From Pseudomonas sp. SID14000 (GTDB taxonomy: Bacteria > Pseudomonadota > Gammaproteobacteria > Pseudomonadales > Pseudomonadaceae), in contig NZ_NFZQ01000003.1 in the NCBI RefSeq assembly GCF_002165135.1, positions 186,001-250,000 of the forward strand: a stretch of DNA of 64,000 bases, read 5' to 3'. Both the position numbers and the translations under genes were made by a program. Below, piece after piece: positions 37,228 to 46,017 of the stretch. Every line of letters starts with the position of its first letter. Position 1 is the first letter of the stretch. The notes under the pieces were generated by a model, which searched no databases, was not told where the DNA came from, and saw nothing but the letters and a program-made list of their open reading frames with translations.

Positions 37228-37366
37228 GCTGCTGCCACAGTTCGGCAGCGCCGGGGAAATCGGTGCCATCGGTGTCGGCCAGGGCTTCAGGGTCGTAGCG
37301 GGCCAGGCAGCCTTCACCGAGGGTGGGTGGGGGTGAGGCGGTGGGGTTGTTGCGGGTCTTGGTCAT
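37133..37366 (-). CDS. Small proline-rich protein of unknown function, overlapping the neighbour's 3' end
   Basis: A 77-residue frame (MTKTRNNPTASPPPTLGEGCLARYDPEALADTDG...) with a good GAGGGA site 7 nt before the ATG. The first 45 residues look like a genuine protein, while the proline/alanine-rich last 30 are antisense to the end of the membrane protein gene over 95 bp. A REP half-hairpin lies just upstream. It is plausible as a real gene but unproven. Confidence 0.5.
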   Translation of the reverse strand: MTKTRNNPTASPPPTLGEGCLARYDPEALADTDGTDFPGAAELWQQLNPPDAASAPAAGAPAGTRTPAHPPADKSSK

Positions 37367-37387
37367 TGGGTATCCCTCAAGATTGCC

Positions 37388-37406
37388 GGGGCTGCTGCGC
37401 AGCCCC
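37388..37406. repeat. Single REP hairpin, family B half-unit
   Basis: GGGGCTGCTGCGCAGCCCC alone, the inner hairpin of family B, between the purU stop and the small gene. It could act as a weak end of the purU transcript. Confidence 0.8.
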
Positions 37407-37432
37407 AAGATCTCACCGACAACCCGACTCTG

Positions 37433-38284
37433 TCAGTCAAACACCACAGTCTTGTTGCCATGCACCAGCACCCGATCTTCCAGGTGATAACGCAGGCCAC
37501 GGGCCAGCACCATCTTCTCCACATCACGGCCAAACCGGACCATGTCGTCGATGCTGTCGGCATGGCTGACACGTACCACGTCCTGCTCGATGATCGGGCC
37601 GGCGTCCAGCTCTTCGGTGACGTAATGGCAGGTCGCACCGATCAGCTTCACACCACGCAGGGCGGCTTGGTGATAGGGCTTGGCGCCGACGAACGACGGC
37701 AGGAAGCTGTGGTGGATGTTGATTACCTTCTCAGCATAGTCCTGGCACAGTTGCGGCGGCAGGATCTGCATGTAGCGGGCCAGCACCACCACGTCGGCGG
37801 CGTGCTCCTGCACCAGGCGCGACACTTCGGCAAAGGCCGGTGCCTTGTCCTTGGGGTCGACCGGTACATGGAAGAACGGAATACCGTGCCATTCGACCAT
37901 GCTGCGCAAATCGTTGTGGTTGGAGATCACGCAAGGGATCTCACAGTCCAGTTCATCGGTGTGCCAACGGTGCAGCAGGTCGGCCAGGCAGTGCGACTCG
38001 CGGCTGGCCATGAGCACTACGCGCTTTTTCTGTGCCGAGTCGGTAATGCGCCAGGTCATGGAGAACTCTTCGGCGATCGGCGCAAACGCCTCGCGGAAGG
38101 CTTCGATACCGAACGGCAGCGATTCGGCGCGGATTTCATGGCGCATGAAGAACCAACCGCTCTGCTCATCGGAGTGGTGGCTGGCTTCGTTGATCCAGCC
38201 ATTGTACAAGGCCAGGAAATTACTGACTTTCGCCACGATGCCAACACGGTCGGGGCAGGCGATCACCAGACGATAGGTGCGCAT
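37433..38284 (-). CDS. purU: Formyltetrahydrofolate deformylase PurU
   Basis: A 283-residue enzyme that hydrolyses 10-formyl-THF to THF and formate and so balances the one-carbon pool. An N-terminal ACT domain (residues 4-80) senses Gly/Met. The formyltransferase domain follows, with N189, H191 in INIHHSFLPSFVGAKPYHQA and D227 in GATCHYVTEELDAGPIIEQ, the catalytic set of this family. The ATG at 38284 has GGAG 9 nt upstream. P. putida strains carry several paralogs linked to sarcosine or formaldehyde use; here it stands alone. Confidence 0.93.
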   Translation of the reverse strand: MRTYRLVIACPDRVGIVAKVSNFLALYNGWINEASHHSDEQSGWFFMRHEIRAESLPFGIEAFREAFAPIAEEFSMTWRITDSAQKKRVVLMASRESHCLADLLHRWHTDELDCEIPCVISNHNDLRSMVEWHGIPFFHVPVDPKDKAPAFAEVSRLVQEHAADVVVLARYMQILPPQLCQDYAEKVINIHHSFLPSFVGAKPYHQAALRGVKLIGATCHYVTEELDAGPIIEQDVVRVSHADSIDDMVRFGRDVEKMVLARGLRYHLEDRVLVHGNKTVVFD

Positions 38285-38569
38285 GAATGAGACTCCAGAA
38301 CTTCGCAAAGGCGCTCATTCTAGCGGCCCGCCAGGAAAAACGCAGTATTGATCGCAGTGGCCGTAGCCTGTGTACCTGGACGAGATGCATTGCCGGCATT
38401 CTCTGACAGGCATGAGGAAATGCCGGATTAATTGTAAATTTTTGTTCACGTAGAGAAATGGTTGTCACACCTTAGTTAACAGTTAATTGCCCAACAATAT
38501 GTTTACTTGCGAGTATTGCCTGTCTATTATTGCTCCACACATTTCTGAACACGCATTAAGGAACACTCC

Positions 38570-38947
38570 ATGTCCCTGATCAACGAGTACCGCGCTACCG
38601 AAGAAGCCATCAAGGAACTTCAGGCCCGCCTGGCCAACCTGTCGCAGGATGACAAGCTGAAGAAAGAACTGGAGTTCGAAGGCAAACTGCGCGCCCTGAT
38701 GGGTGAGTACTCCAAGTCGCTGCGCGACGTGATTGCCCTGCTCGACCCAGAGTCGAAACTGAGCAAGGCACCTCGTGGTGCGGTCAAGACTACTGCTACC
38801 AAGCGTGCGCGCAAGGTCAAGCAATACAAGAACCCGCACAACAATGAAGTGATCGAAACCAAAGGCGGCAACCACAAGACCCTGAAAGAGTGGAAAGCCA
38901 AGTGGGGTGGCGATGTGGTTGAAAGCTGGGCGACCCTGCTGGACTGA
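38570..38947 (+). CDS. turA: TurA/MvaT, H-NS-family xenogeneic silencer
   Basis: A 125-residue MvaT-family nucleoid protein. The N-terminal coiled coil (residues 1-60; MSLINEYRATEEAIKELQARL) drives oligomerization. The C-terminal DNA-binding part has a basic linker (KRARKVKQYKNP) and the AT-pincer motif KGGNHKTLKEW with GGN at 99-101. It binds AT-rich minor grooves and silences acquired genes. The sequence agrees with what I recall of P. putida TurA rather than TurB. The 285-bp upstream region is AT-rich (38405-38560), which suits autoregulation. A 17-bp stem terminator follows. Confidence 0.93.
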   Translation: MSLINEYRATEEAIKELQARLANLSQDDKLKKELEFEGKLRALMGEYSKSLRDVIALLDPESKLSKAPRGAVKTTATKRARKVKQYKNPHNNEVIETKGGNHKTLKEWKAKWGGDVVESWATLLD

Positions 38948-38975
38948 TTGTCCACACACCCCTGCTGCTTATCGC

Positions 38976-39012
38976 AAACAAAAACGCCGGCACATTGCCG
39001 GCGTTTTTGTTT
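38976..39012. terminator. Bidirectional terminator between turA and sbcB
   Basis: A perfect 17-bp stem (38976-38992 with 38996-39012) with a 3-nt CAT loop. An A-run on the left and a T-run on the right mean it works for turA on the plus strand and sbcB on the minus strand. Confidence 0.92.
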
Positions 39013-39033
39013 GTCCGCGTTTTTTGTCAGCCC

Positions 39034-40467
39034 TCAGCCAATTGCAAACTGTGCCTGCAGTTGCCGGGCATGCACCTGCCAGGCCTCCAGCACTCGCCGC
39101 CCCGCCTCGTCGGCGCCCTCCCAGGCCTGCTGCCGGGCCTGTTCGAAGTCGCCCAGCGTATTCGGCGCGCCCCACTGCGGGTCGCTCAGGCGCTGCTGGC
39201 AGAAGCTGAACCAGCGTTGCCGCTCTTCACCGGTCAAGGTCTCGGGGAAGTTGCGCGCCCGGTAACGGAATAACAGTTCGGGCAGGCGCGGGTCATCGAA
39301 CATCCAGTGCCCACGGCCCAACTGCGCCGGTTCCAGCGCACGAACTTGCTCACATAAACGGCGGTCACGGTCCCCCAGAAATCCGTCATACAACTGTTGT
39401 TCCGGGTCTTCACTCGGGGCGAAGTCTTCCTTGCCGTAGATGTACTCCAGCTTGTCTTGCCATTGCGCCTGTTGCCTGGCCAGTTCTTCGCCGCGCAATT
39501 GTAACAACGTCAAGTCCAGGCCCAACCGTTGTTGATCGGCCGGGCGCAATACCGAGAGTGGCGCCAGCACCGGGCAGCGATTGATCTGCACCAGTTTGAG
39601 CGGAACGGGTAATTCTCCCTCGGCCAGTTCTTCATGGCGGGTATACAAACGCTGGCGTAGAACTTCAGCACTTTCCCGTAGTAGCGGTAAGGTTTCCTGA
39701 TGCAGGTCGCAGACAATCAGCGCATTACGATTACGTGGGTGCCAGGCCAATGGCAATATGACACCAAGGTAATTACGTGCAGCCGAAAAGCGCCCGGATA
39801 TATGCACCAATGGCTGCAACAAACGGATCTGCTCCATCACTTTATGCTTGCTGCGCAACTGGAACAGCCAGTCATACAACCTGGGCTGTTTCTGCCGGAT
39901 AAGGCGGGCCAGGGCGATGGTCGCCCGCACGTCGGAAAGCGCTTCGTGAGCCTGACCATGGTCGATGCCATTGGCCTTGCTCAGCAGCTCCAGGCGCAGG
40001 CTGGTGCGCCCATCCTGTTGCGGCCACTCGATGCCATCCGGGCGCAACGCATAGGCTGTGCGCACGATATCGATCAGGTCCCAGCGGCTGTTGCCACCCT
40101 GCCACTCCCGGGCATAAGGGTCGAAAAAGTTGCGGTACAGGCTGTAGCGGGTCACTTCGTCGTCGAAGCGCAGCGTGTTGTAGCCGGCGCCACAGGTACC
40201 TGGTTGCGCCAGTTGCGCGTGCACCCGGGTCATGAACTCGGCTTCGCACAGGCCTTGCTCGGCCAACAATTGCGGGGTGATGCCAGTCACCAGACAGGCG
40301 GCCGGGTGCGGCAGGATATCGTCGGAAGGCCGGCAATAAAGGCTGATCGGCTCGTCGATCTCGTTGAGGTCGAAGTCGGTGCGCACGCCAGCCACCTGTA
40401 GCGGCCGGTCGCAGCGCGGGTTGATGCCGGTGGTTTCGTAGTCGTGCCAGAAAATGCTGGAGGTCAC
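39034..40467 (-). CDS. sbcB: Exodeoxyribonuclease I (SbcB/ExoI)
   Basis: A 477-residue 3'-5' single-strand DNA exonuclease used in recombination and mismatch repair. The DEDDh catalytic residues are seen: D9 and E11 in FWHDYETTG, D102/D103 in LRFDDEVTRYSL, and H174 and D179 in HEALSDVRAT. The SH3-like and C-terminal helical domains follow, to the end at QAQFAIG. Length equals the E. coli enzyme. It converges with turA at a shared terminator. Confidence 0.94.
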   Translation of the reverse strand: MTSSIFWHDYETTGINPRCDRPLQVAGVRTDFDLNEIDEPISLYCRPSDDILPHPAACLVTGITPQLLAEQGLCEAEFMTRVHAQLAQPGTCGAGYNTLRFDDEVTRYSLYRNFFDPYAREWQGGNSRWDLIDIVRTAYALRPDGIEWPQQDGRTSLRLELLSKANGIDHGQAHEALSDVRATIALARLIRQKQPRLYDWLFQLRSKHKVMEQIRLLQPLVHISGRFSAARNYLGVILPLAWHPRNRNALIVCDLHQETLPLLRESAEVLRQRLYTRHEELAEGELPVPLKLVQINRCPVLAPLSVLRPADQQRLGLDLTLLQLRGEELARQQAQWQDKLEYIYGKEDFAPSEDPEQQLYDGFLGDRDRRLCEQVRALEPAQLGRGHWMFDDPRLPELLFRYRARNFPETLTGEERQRWFSFCQQRLSDPQWGAPNTLGDFEQARQQAWEGADEAGRRVLEAWQVHARQLQAQFAIG

Positions 40468-40551
40468 GGGGTCGTCCTGTATCGAGGTCGACCCGATTCT
40501 AGCGCGATTCTGGCGCGACTCCAGCGAGCCAAGGCTTCGTGGGCTCGGGGC

Positions 40552-40911
40552 TCAGGCGGAAGCGTTGGCAGGGCGAAAACTGAAAAAGTCGCGCAACGAG
40601 TGGACGAATTCGTCGTACTCGCGGGGCGCCTGCAGCAGCATGAAGCCCGAATCGTAGTGCCCGGGTGTCTGGTCTTCGCGGCACCACAGGCAGCTGGCGG
40701 TAAGGTTGACGAATTGATGCCCGCCGCCGACCAGCGGCAGGCGCAATTGCAGATCGTAGTCGGGCCCGACCAGCACAGGTAGCTGGCTGATCAGCATCAG
40801 CCCGTCTTCAGAGGCATTGCCCAGTTGACCGATCGCCTGACCGGTAAAGCGGTTGAACACCTTGAGGACACAAGGCAACTGATGGCGTTCGATGTGGCGC
40901 TTGTTGAACAT
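40552..40911 (-). CDS. PilZ domain protein
   Basis: A 119-residue protein that is essentially one PilZ-like domain: RHIERHQLPCVLKVFNRFTGQAIGQLGNASEDGLMLISQ corresponds to the domain start, with a degenerate RxxxR (RHIERHQ) and a N-A-S-x-x-G motif in place of D/NxSxxG. Both parts of the c-di-GMP site are thus roughly present. The ATG at 40911 lacks a strong ribosome site. It may act as a c-di-GMP receptor; the target is unknown. Confidence 0.82.
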   Translation of the reverse strand: MFNKRHIERHQLPCVLKVFNRFTGQAIGQLGNASEDGLMLISQLPVLVGPDYDLQLRLPLVGGGHQFVNLTASCLWCREDQTPGHYDSGFMLLQAPREYDEFVHSLRDFFSFRPANASA

Positions 40912-41034
40912 GATCGCAAGTGCAGTCCGTATCCGATGCCAGGAATACGTGGAACTGGCGGTTGTTGTAACACCTGAGTTACAGATTAGCTCAGCATGCA
41001 CTGCAAATCCCGTGAAAAAATTCAAACCTTGGTG

Positions 41035-41421
41035 TTAACGCCAAGGTGCGGCGGTCACCGGGTTGGCCACGGCAGCTTCGGCGCCGCGCCAATGGCCAAG
41101 TTTCTCCAAGGTCTGCAGGCGTGCCTGGGCGCGATAGGCATACTCATTGCCCGGGTACTGCTGGATCAGGTACTGGTAAGTCTGCGCGGCATCCACGTAC
41201 AAGGCCTGGCGTTCCAGGCACTGACCACGCAGCAGCGACACCTCGGGGTGGATGAACGGTCGCGCACGGCTGGTGCGGTCGACCTGCGACAGCTCGAGCA
41301 TGACCCGTGCGCAATCGCCACGGTCGTAGGCGCGGTAGGCATTGTTCAGGTGGTGGTCCATGGACCAGCGGGTGCAGCCGACGGCACTGGCCGCCAGAGC
41401 TAAAACGATCAGGGCTCGCAT
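41035..41421 (-). CDS. TPR-containing lipoprotein
   Basis: A 128-residue protein with a signal peptide and a lipobox-like SAVGC that would lipidate Cys16. The mature part has helical repeats of TPR type (HLNNAYRAYDRGDCARVMLELSQVD, then QALYVDAAQTYQYLIQQYPGNEYAYRAQARLQTL). The start has AGGAG at good distance. It lies 123 bp downstream of the PilZ gene's start on the same strand but is probably transcribed alone. Role unknown; an envelope location is likely. Confidence 0.82.
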   Translation of the reverse strand: MRALIVLALAASAVGCTRWSMDHHLNNAYRAYDRGDCARVMLELSQVDRTSRARPFIHPEVSLLRGQCLERQALYVDAAQTYQYLIQQYPGNEYAYRAQARLQTLEKLGHWRGAEAAVANPVTAAPWR

Positions 41422-41600
41422 GGGGGTCTCCTTTGATGCCAGTGTATCGGCCTTTGCCGGCAAATCTTCACACCCTTTTGCAAGGATACCCTGCCCGTTC
41501 AAATGCCACCCTGCCTTGGTCGCAGGTAGTGCAACGGAACAATGACTACAGCGAGATTCAGGAGTAGCCTTTCGCTGCGCTTCACTATAGGAGTCTGTGC

Positions 41601-43055
41601 ATGAGCATCCGCCGTACCAAAATCGTCGCCACCCTTGGCCCCGCCAGCAACTCGCCGGAAGTGATCGAACAGCTGATCCTCGCCGGCCTGGACGTGGCAC
41701 GCCTGAACTTCTCCCACGGCACTCCGGACGAGCACAAGGCCCGCGCGCGCCTGATCCGAGAAATCGCCGCAAAGAACGGCCGCCATGTTGCACTGCTGGG
41801 CGACCTGCAGGGTCCGAAGATCCGCATCGCCAAGTTCGCCAACAAGCGCATCGAATTGAAGATCGGTGACAAGTTCACCTTCTCCACTGCCCACCCGCTG
41901 ACCGAAGGCAACCAGGACATCGTCGGTATCGACTACCCCGACCTGGTCAAGGACTGCGGCGTTGGTGACGAATTGCTGCTCGACGATGGGCGCGTGGTCA
42001 TGCGCGTCGAGACCGCCACCGCAGATGCCCTGCACTGCGTGGTGATCATCGGTGGCCCGCTGTCGGACCACAAAGGCATCAACCGTAAAGGTGGCGGCCT
42101 GACCGCACCGGCCCTGACCGAAAAAGACAAGGCCGACATCAAACTGGCCGCGGAAATGGACCTGGACTACCTGGCCGTGTCCTTCCCGCGTGACGCCAGC
42201 GACATGGAATACGCGCGCAAGCTGCGCGATGAAGCCGGCGGCAGCGCCTGGCTGGTGGCCAAGATCGAACGCGCCGAAGCGGTGGCCGACGACGAGACCC
42301 TCGACAAGCTGATCCTCGCCTCCGACGCCGTCATGGTCGCTCGTGGCGACCTGGGCGTGGAAATCGGCGACGCCGAGCTGATCGCCATCCAGAAAAAGAT
42401 CATCCAGCACGCCCGTCGCAACAACAAGGCGGTGATCGTGGCGACCCAGATGATGGAGTCGATGATCCAGAACCCGATGCCGACCCGCGCCGAAGTGTCC
42501 GACGTGGCCAACGCCGTGCTGGACAACACCGATGCGGTGATGCTGTCGGCCGAGAGTGCCGCCGGTGCCTACCCGATCGAAGCCGTCCAGGCCATGGCCC
42601 GCATCTGCCTGGGTGCCGAAAAGCACCCGACCAGCCAGAAGTCCAGCCACCGCCTGCACACCACCTTCGAGCGCTGCGACGAAAGCATCGCCCTGGCGGC
42701 CATGTACACCGCCAACCACTTCCCGGGCGTGAAGGCGATCATCGCCCTGACCGAGAGTGGCTACACCCCGCTGATCATGTCGCGCCTGCGTTCACATGTG
42801 CCGATCTTCGCCCTGTCGCCGCACCGCGCCACCCAGGCGCGCGCATCGATGTTCCGCGGCGTGTACCCGATCGCCTTCGACCCGGCCTCGCAGCCGGCCG
42901 ACAAGGTGAGCCAGGCAGCGGTCGACGAACTGCTCAAGCGTGGCCTGGTGGAGCAAGGTGACTGGGTAATCCTGACCAAAGGTGACAGCTACCACACCAT
43001 CGGTGGCACCAATGGCATGAAGATCCTGCATGTCGGTGATCCGCTGGTCGGTTGA
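41601..43055 (+). CDS. pykA: Pyruvate kinase PykA
   Basis: A 484-residue type II pyruvate kinase. It starts MSIRRTKIVATLGPASNSPE and has the substrate-binding ARLNFSHGTPDEH (residues 33-46), the catalytic lysine region WLVAKIERAEAV, and the Mg-binding LASDAVMVARGDLGVEIGD. The C-terminal allosteric domain ends near VGDPLVG. It makes pyruvate and ATP from PEP and serves as the main glycolytic exit in pseudomonads. A family B REP pair follows. Confidence 0.95.
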   Translation: MSIRRTKIVATLGPASNSPEVIEQLILAGLDVARLNFSHGTPDEHKARARLIREIAAKNGRHVALLGDLQGPKIRIAKFANKRIELKIGDKFTFSTAHPLTEGNQDIVGIDYPDLVKDCGVGDELLLDDGRVVMRVETATADALHCVVIIGGPLSDHKGINRKGGGLTAPALTEKDKADIKLAAEMDLDYLAVSFPRDASDMEYARKLRDEAGGSAWLVAKIERAEAVADDETLDKLILASDAVMVARGDLGVEIGDAELIAIQKKIIQHARRNNKAVIVATQMMESMIQNPMPTRAEVSDVANAVLDNTDAVMLSAESAAGAYPIEAVQAMARICLGAEKHPTSQKSSHRLHTTFERCDESIALAAMYTANHFPGVKAIIALTESGYTPLIMSRLRSHVPIFALSPHRATQARASMFRGVYPIAFDPASQPADKVSQAAVDELLKRGLVEQGDWVILTKGDSYHTIGGTNGMKILHVGDPLVG

Positions 43056-43066
43056 TCCTGCTTGAA

Positions 43067-43169
43067 AGGGGGCCGCTTTGCGGCCCTTCGCGACGCAAGG
43101 CCGCTCCTACAAGGGATACGCATTCCCTAGGAGCGGCCTTGTGTCGCGAAAGGAGGGCAAAGCCCTCCC
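43067..43169. repeat. REP pair, family B
   Basis: Inverted doublet with GGGGGCCGCTTTGCGGCCC, CGACGCAAGGCCGCTCCTAC and complements, between the converging pykA and ferredoxin-reductase genes. Confidence 0.92.
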
Positions 43170-43177
43170 CTGCTCAC

Positions 43178-44098
43178 TCAGACATGCTCGACAAACACAT
43201 CGGCAAACACCTGCCCCCGCGGCACCCCGGCAATGAACAGCCGCCGGGCAAACCGCTCGACACTCCCCGGCGCCCCGCACACTAGCGCCACCGTCTGCCG
43301 CGATGACGGCCGCAACCCGGCCAACGCTTCATCCAGCTGCTCTGCCAGTACCAGCTCGACATTCACATCCGCCATCTCTCGCAACGGCTCGGCCAGATAA
43401 TGCCCAACGCGCTCGCGCGCAACATGCATGACCCTGATTTCCCCTTGGTGCCCCTGACGCACTGCCTCGCGCAAGATGCCCCACAACGGCGCCAGCCCGG
43501 TACCCGCCGCCAGCAACCACAGCGGCCGCTCCTGCCAGTCCGGGTCGTAATGCAAGGCACCGCCCCTGAGCTCGCCCAGGCGCAACACATCACCCAGTTG
43601 CAAGCCACGGGCCTTGTCACAAAAGGCACCGGGGCGCTGGCAGTCGATATGAAACTCGAGGAAATCATCTTCGCCCGGCAGGCTGGCCAAGGAGTAAGGC
43701 CGCGCTACCACGCCATTCCACAGCACCACATGTTGCCCCGCCTGGTAACGCAGTGCCCGCTCGGGCCGCAGCCGTACGCGCAACACATCGCCGAACCAGT
43801 CCAGGGCACAGACCTGAGCCGGCACACCATCCTGTTGCGGGTCGAACAACGCTACATGCAGGTCCTCGACCACACGGCACTGGCAAGCCAGACGCCAGCC
43901 CAAGGCATGCTTGTCCAGCGCCAGGGCCTCGGGCATGGCATCCAGCGGTTGCCCGGCCAGGCAGTGCACCAGGCAGGCATGGCAACTGCCGGCGCGGCAA
44001 CTGTAGGGCACGTTCAGCCCGGCCTCGTTCAAGGCATCAAGCAGGTTGCTGCCGGTCGGCACCGCCCAGCGGCGCTCGCCCACGCAAAGTTCGGGCAT
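43178..44098 (-). CDS. [2Fe-2S] ferredoxin-FAD/NAD(P)H reductase fusion (oxygenase electron-transfer component-like)
   Basis: A 306-residue two-domain protein. Residues 1-85 are a plant-type ferredoxin with C34, C39, C42 and C72 for the [2Fe-2S] cluster. Residues 95-306 are a ferredoxin-NADP reductase module: ARPYSLASLP binds FAD, LLAAGTGLAPLWGILREAV is the NAD(P) ribose site and VCGAPGSVERFARRLFIAGV the C-terminal motif. This order (Fd-FNR) is that of BenC/VanB-reverse class IB reductases. No oxygenase subunit stands nearby, so its electron acceptor is unknown. It diverges from fumarase by 276 bp. Confidence 0.88.
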   Translation of the reverse strand: MPELCVGERRWAVPTGSNLLDALNEAGLNVPYSCRAGSCHACLVHCLAGQPLDAMPEALALDKHALGWRLACQCRVVEDLHVALFDPQQDGVPAQVCALDWFGDVLRVRLRPERALRYQAGQHVVLWNGVVARPYSLASLPGEDDFLEFHIDCQRPGAFCDKARGLQLGDVLRLGELRGGALHYDPDWQERPLWLLAAGTGLAPLWGILREAVRQGHQGEIRVMHVARERVGHYLAEPLREMADVNVELVLAEQLDEALAGLRPSSRQTVALVCGAPGSVERFARRLFIAGVPRGQVFADVFVEHV

Positions 44099-44252
44099 GT
44101 TCAGCTATCTCTTCCAGCGCTTGGGTTTCTGGGGTCGCTTTGCGGCCCCCTCCAAGCATCCTATCTCTACAGCAAGCCAGCAAGAACAATGCCTGCCCCC
44201 CTGCCGACCATGGTCCAGACTACTCGCAGGTGTTTCACACCGTGAGGCACGC

Positions 44253-44258
44253 TATACT
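44253..44258 (+). promoter_or_regulatory. Candidate -10 element for fumarase
   Basis: TATACT at 44253-44258 in GCTATACTGCCG, 117 bp before the fumarase ATG. The -35 region (GTTTCA) is weak, so this is tentative. Confidence 0.4.
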
Positions 44259-44374
44259 GCCGCGCCTTTGCGTCGGCCATGCTGCCGGCGCGCCTTTGCA
44301 AGGCGTTTCGACACGCTGGTCGGCACCGTCGAGCGTCTATATGAATGTTCCCGTCTTTAAGAGGAGCGCGCTGC

Positions 44375-45898
44375 ATGACCGTGATCAAGCAAGACGACCT
44401 GATTCAGAGCGTCGCCGACGCCCTGCAATTCATCTCGTACTACCACCCCGTCGATTTCATCCAGGCCATGCACGAGGCCTATCTGCGTGAAGAGTCGCCA
44501 GCTGCCCGCGACTCCATCGCCCAGATCCTGATCAACTCGCGCATGTGCGCCACCGGCCACCGCCCGATCTGCCAGGACACCGGTATCGTTACCGTGTTCG
44601 TGCGCGTGGGCATGGACGTACGCTGGGACGGCGCCACCCTGAGCGTCGACGACATGATCAACGAGGGTGTGCGTCGCGCCTACAACCTGCCTGAAAACGT
44701 CCTGCGCGCCTCGATCCTGGCCGACCCGGCCGGTGCCCGCAAGAACACCAAGGACAACACCCCGGCAGTGATCCACTACTCCATCGTCCCCGGCGACAAG
44801 GTCGAGGTCGATGTCGCAGCCAAGGGCGGCGGCTCGGAGAACAAGTCGAAGATGGCCATGCTCAACCCGTCCGACTCGATCGTCGACTGGGTACTGAAGA
44901 CCGTCCCGACCATGGGCGCTGGCTGGTGCCCGCCTGGCATGCTCGGCATCGGCATCGGCGGTACCGCCGAGAAGGCCGCCGTGATGGCCAAGGAAGTGTT
45001 GATGGAGTCCATCGACATCCACGAACTGAAAGCCCGTGGCCCGCAGAACCGCCTGGAAGAAATCCGCCTGGAGCTGTTCGAGAAGGTCAACCAGCTGGGC
45101 ATCGGTGCCCAGGGCCTGGGTGGCCTGACCACCGTGCTCGACGTCAAGATCATGGACTACCCGACCCACGCCGCTTCGCTGCCGGTGTGCATGATCCCCA
45201 ACTGCGCTGCCACCCGCCACGCCCACTTCGTGCTCGATGGCTCCGGCCCGGCAGAGCTGGAAGCGCCGTCGCTGGACGCCTACCCGGAAATCGTCTGGGA
45301 AGCCGGCCCGAGCGCCCGTCGCGTCAACCTCGACGCCATCACCCCGGAAGAGGTCGCCAGCTGGAAGCCGGGCGAAACCATCCTGCTCAACGGCAAGATG
45401 CTGACCGGCCGCGATGCCGCGCACAAGCGCATGGTCGAAATGCTCAACCGTGGCGAAGAGCTGCCGGTGGACCTGAAAGGCCGCTTCATCTACTACGTCG
45501 GCCCGGTCGACCCGGTCGGTGACGAAGTGGTAGGCCCGGCCGGCCCGACCACCGCTACCCGCATGGACAAGTTCACCCGCCAGATCCTCGAGCAGACCGG
45601 CCTGCTGGGCATGATCGGCAAGTCCGAGCGCGGCCCTGCCGCCATCGAGGCAATCAAGGACAACAAGGCCGTGTACCTGATGGCCGTCGGCGGCGCTGCC
45701 TACCTGGTGGCCCAGGCCATCCGCAAATCGAAGGTCCTGGCCTTCGCCGAACTGGGCATGGAAGCGATCTACGAGTTCGAGGTCAAGGACATGCCGGTGA
45801 CCGTCGCCGTGGACAGCAACGGTGAGTCGGTACACATCACTGGCCCTGCCCTGTGGCAGAGCAAGATTGCCCAGAGCCTGGCAGTCGAAGTGAAGTAA
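44375..45898 (+). CDS. Class I fumarate hydratase (4Fe-4S)
   Basis: A 507-residue iron-sulfur fumarase, single-polypeptide class I. Cluster ligands are C66 in PICQDTG, C185 in WCPPGMLGIGIGG and C277 in PNCAATRHAHF, with the same spacing as the Leishmania enzyme. The C-terminal beta domain (residues about 330-507) includes KGRFIYYVGPVDP and GAAYLVAQAIRKSK. It interconverts fumarate and malate in the TCA cycle. The ATG at 44375 has GAGGAG 8 nt upstream; the frame start at 44345 is not used. Iron dependence makes it sensitive to superoxide. Confidence 0.94.
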   Translation: MTVIKQDDLIQSVADALQFISYYHPVDFIQAMHEAYLREESPAARDSIAQILINSRMCATGHRPICQDTGIVTVFVRVGMDVRWDGATLSVDDMINEGVRRAYNLPENVLRASILADPAGARKNTKDNTPAVIHYSIVPGDKVEVDVAAKGGGSENKSKMAMLNPSDSIVDWVLKTVPTMGAGWCPPGMLGIGIGGTAEKAAVMAKEVLMESIDIHELKARGPQNRLEEIRLELFEKVNQLGIGAQGLGGLTTVLDVKIMDYPTHAASLPVCMIPNCAATRHAHFVLDGSGPAELEAPSLDAYPEIVWEAGPSARRVNLDAITPEEVASWKPGETILLNGKMLTGRDAAHKRMVEMLNRGEELPVDLKGRFIYYVGPVDPVGDEVVGPAGPTTATRMDKFTRQILEQTGLLGMIGKSERGPAAIEAIKDNKAVYLMAVGGAAYLVAQAIRKSKVLAFAELGMEAIYEFEVKDMPVTVAVDSNGESVHITGPALWQSKIAQSLAVEVK

Positions 45899-45917
45899 GC
45901 CTGATGTAACCGTGTCG

Positions 45918-46011
45918 CCTTCTTCGCGGGTAAACCCGCTCCCACAGGGACAGCGCAAGCCTGGGGCTACGCGCTACCTGTGGGAGCGGGTTCACCCGCG
46001 AAGAGGCCGCC
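45918..46011. repeat. REP pair, family A
   Basis: Inverted doublet between converging fumarase and amidohydrolase genes. Confidence 0.94.
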
Positions 46012-46017
46012 CCTGTT

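Noticed and set aside
44345-44374. Upstream start for fumarase (10 extra codons)
   Set aside because: The ATG at 44375 has GAGGAG at the right distance and matches the usual fumarase start; the upstream one covers that ribosome site.
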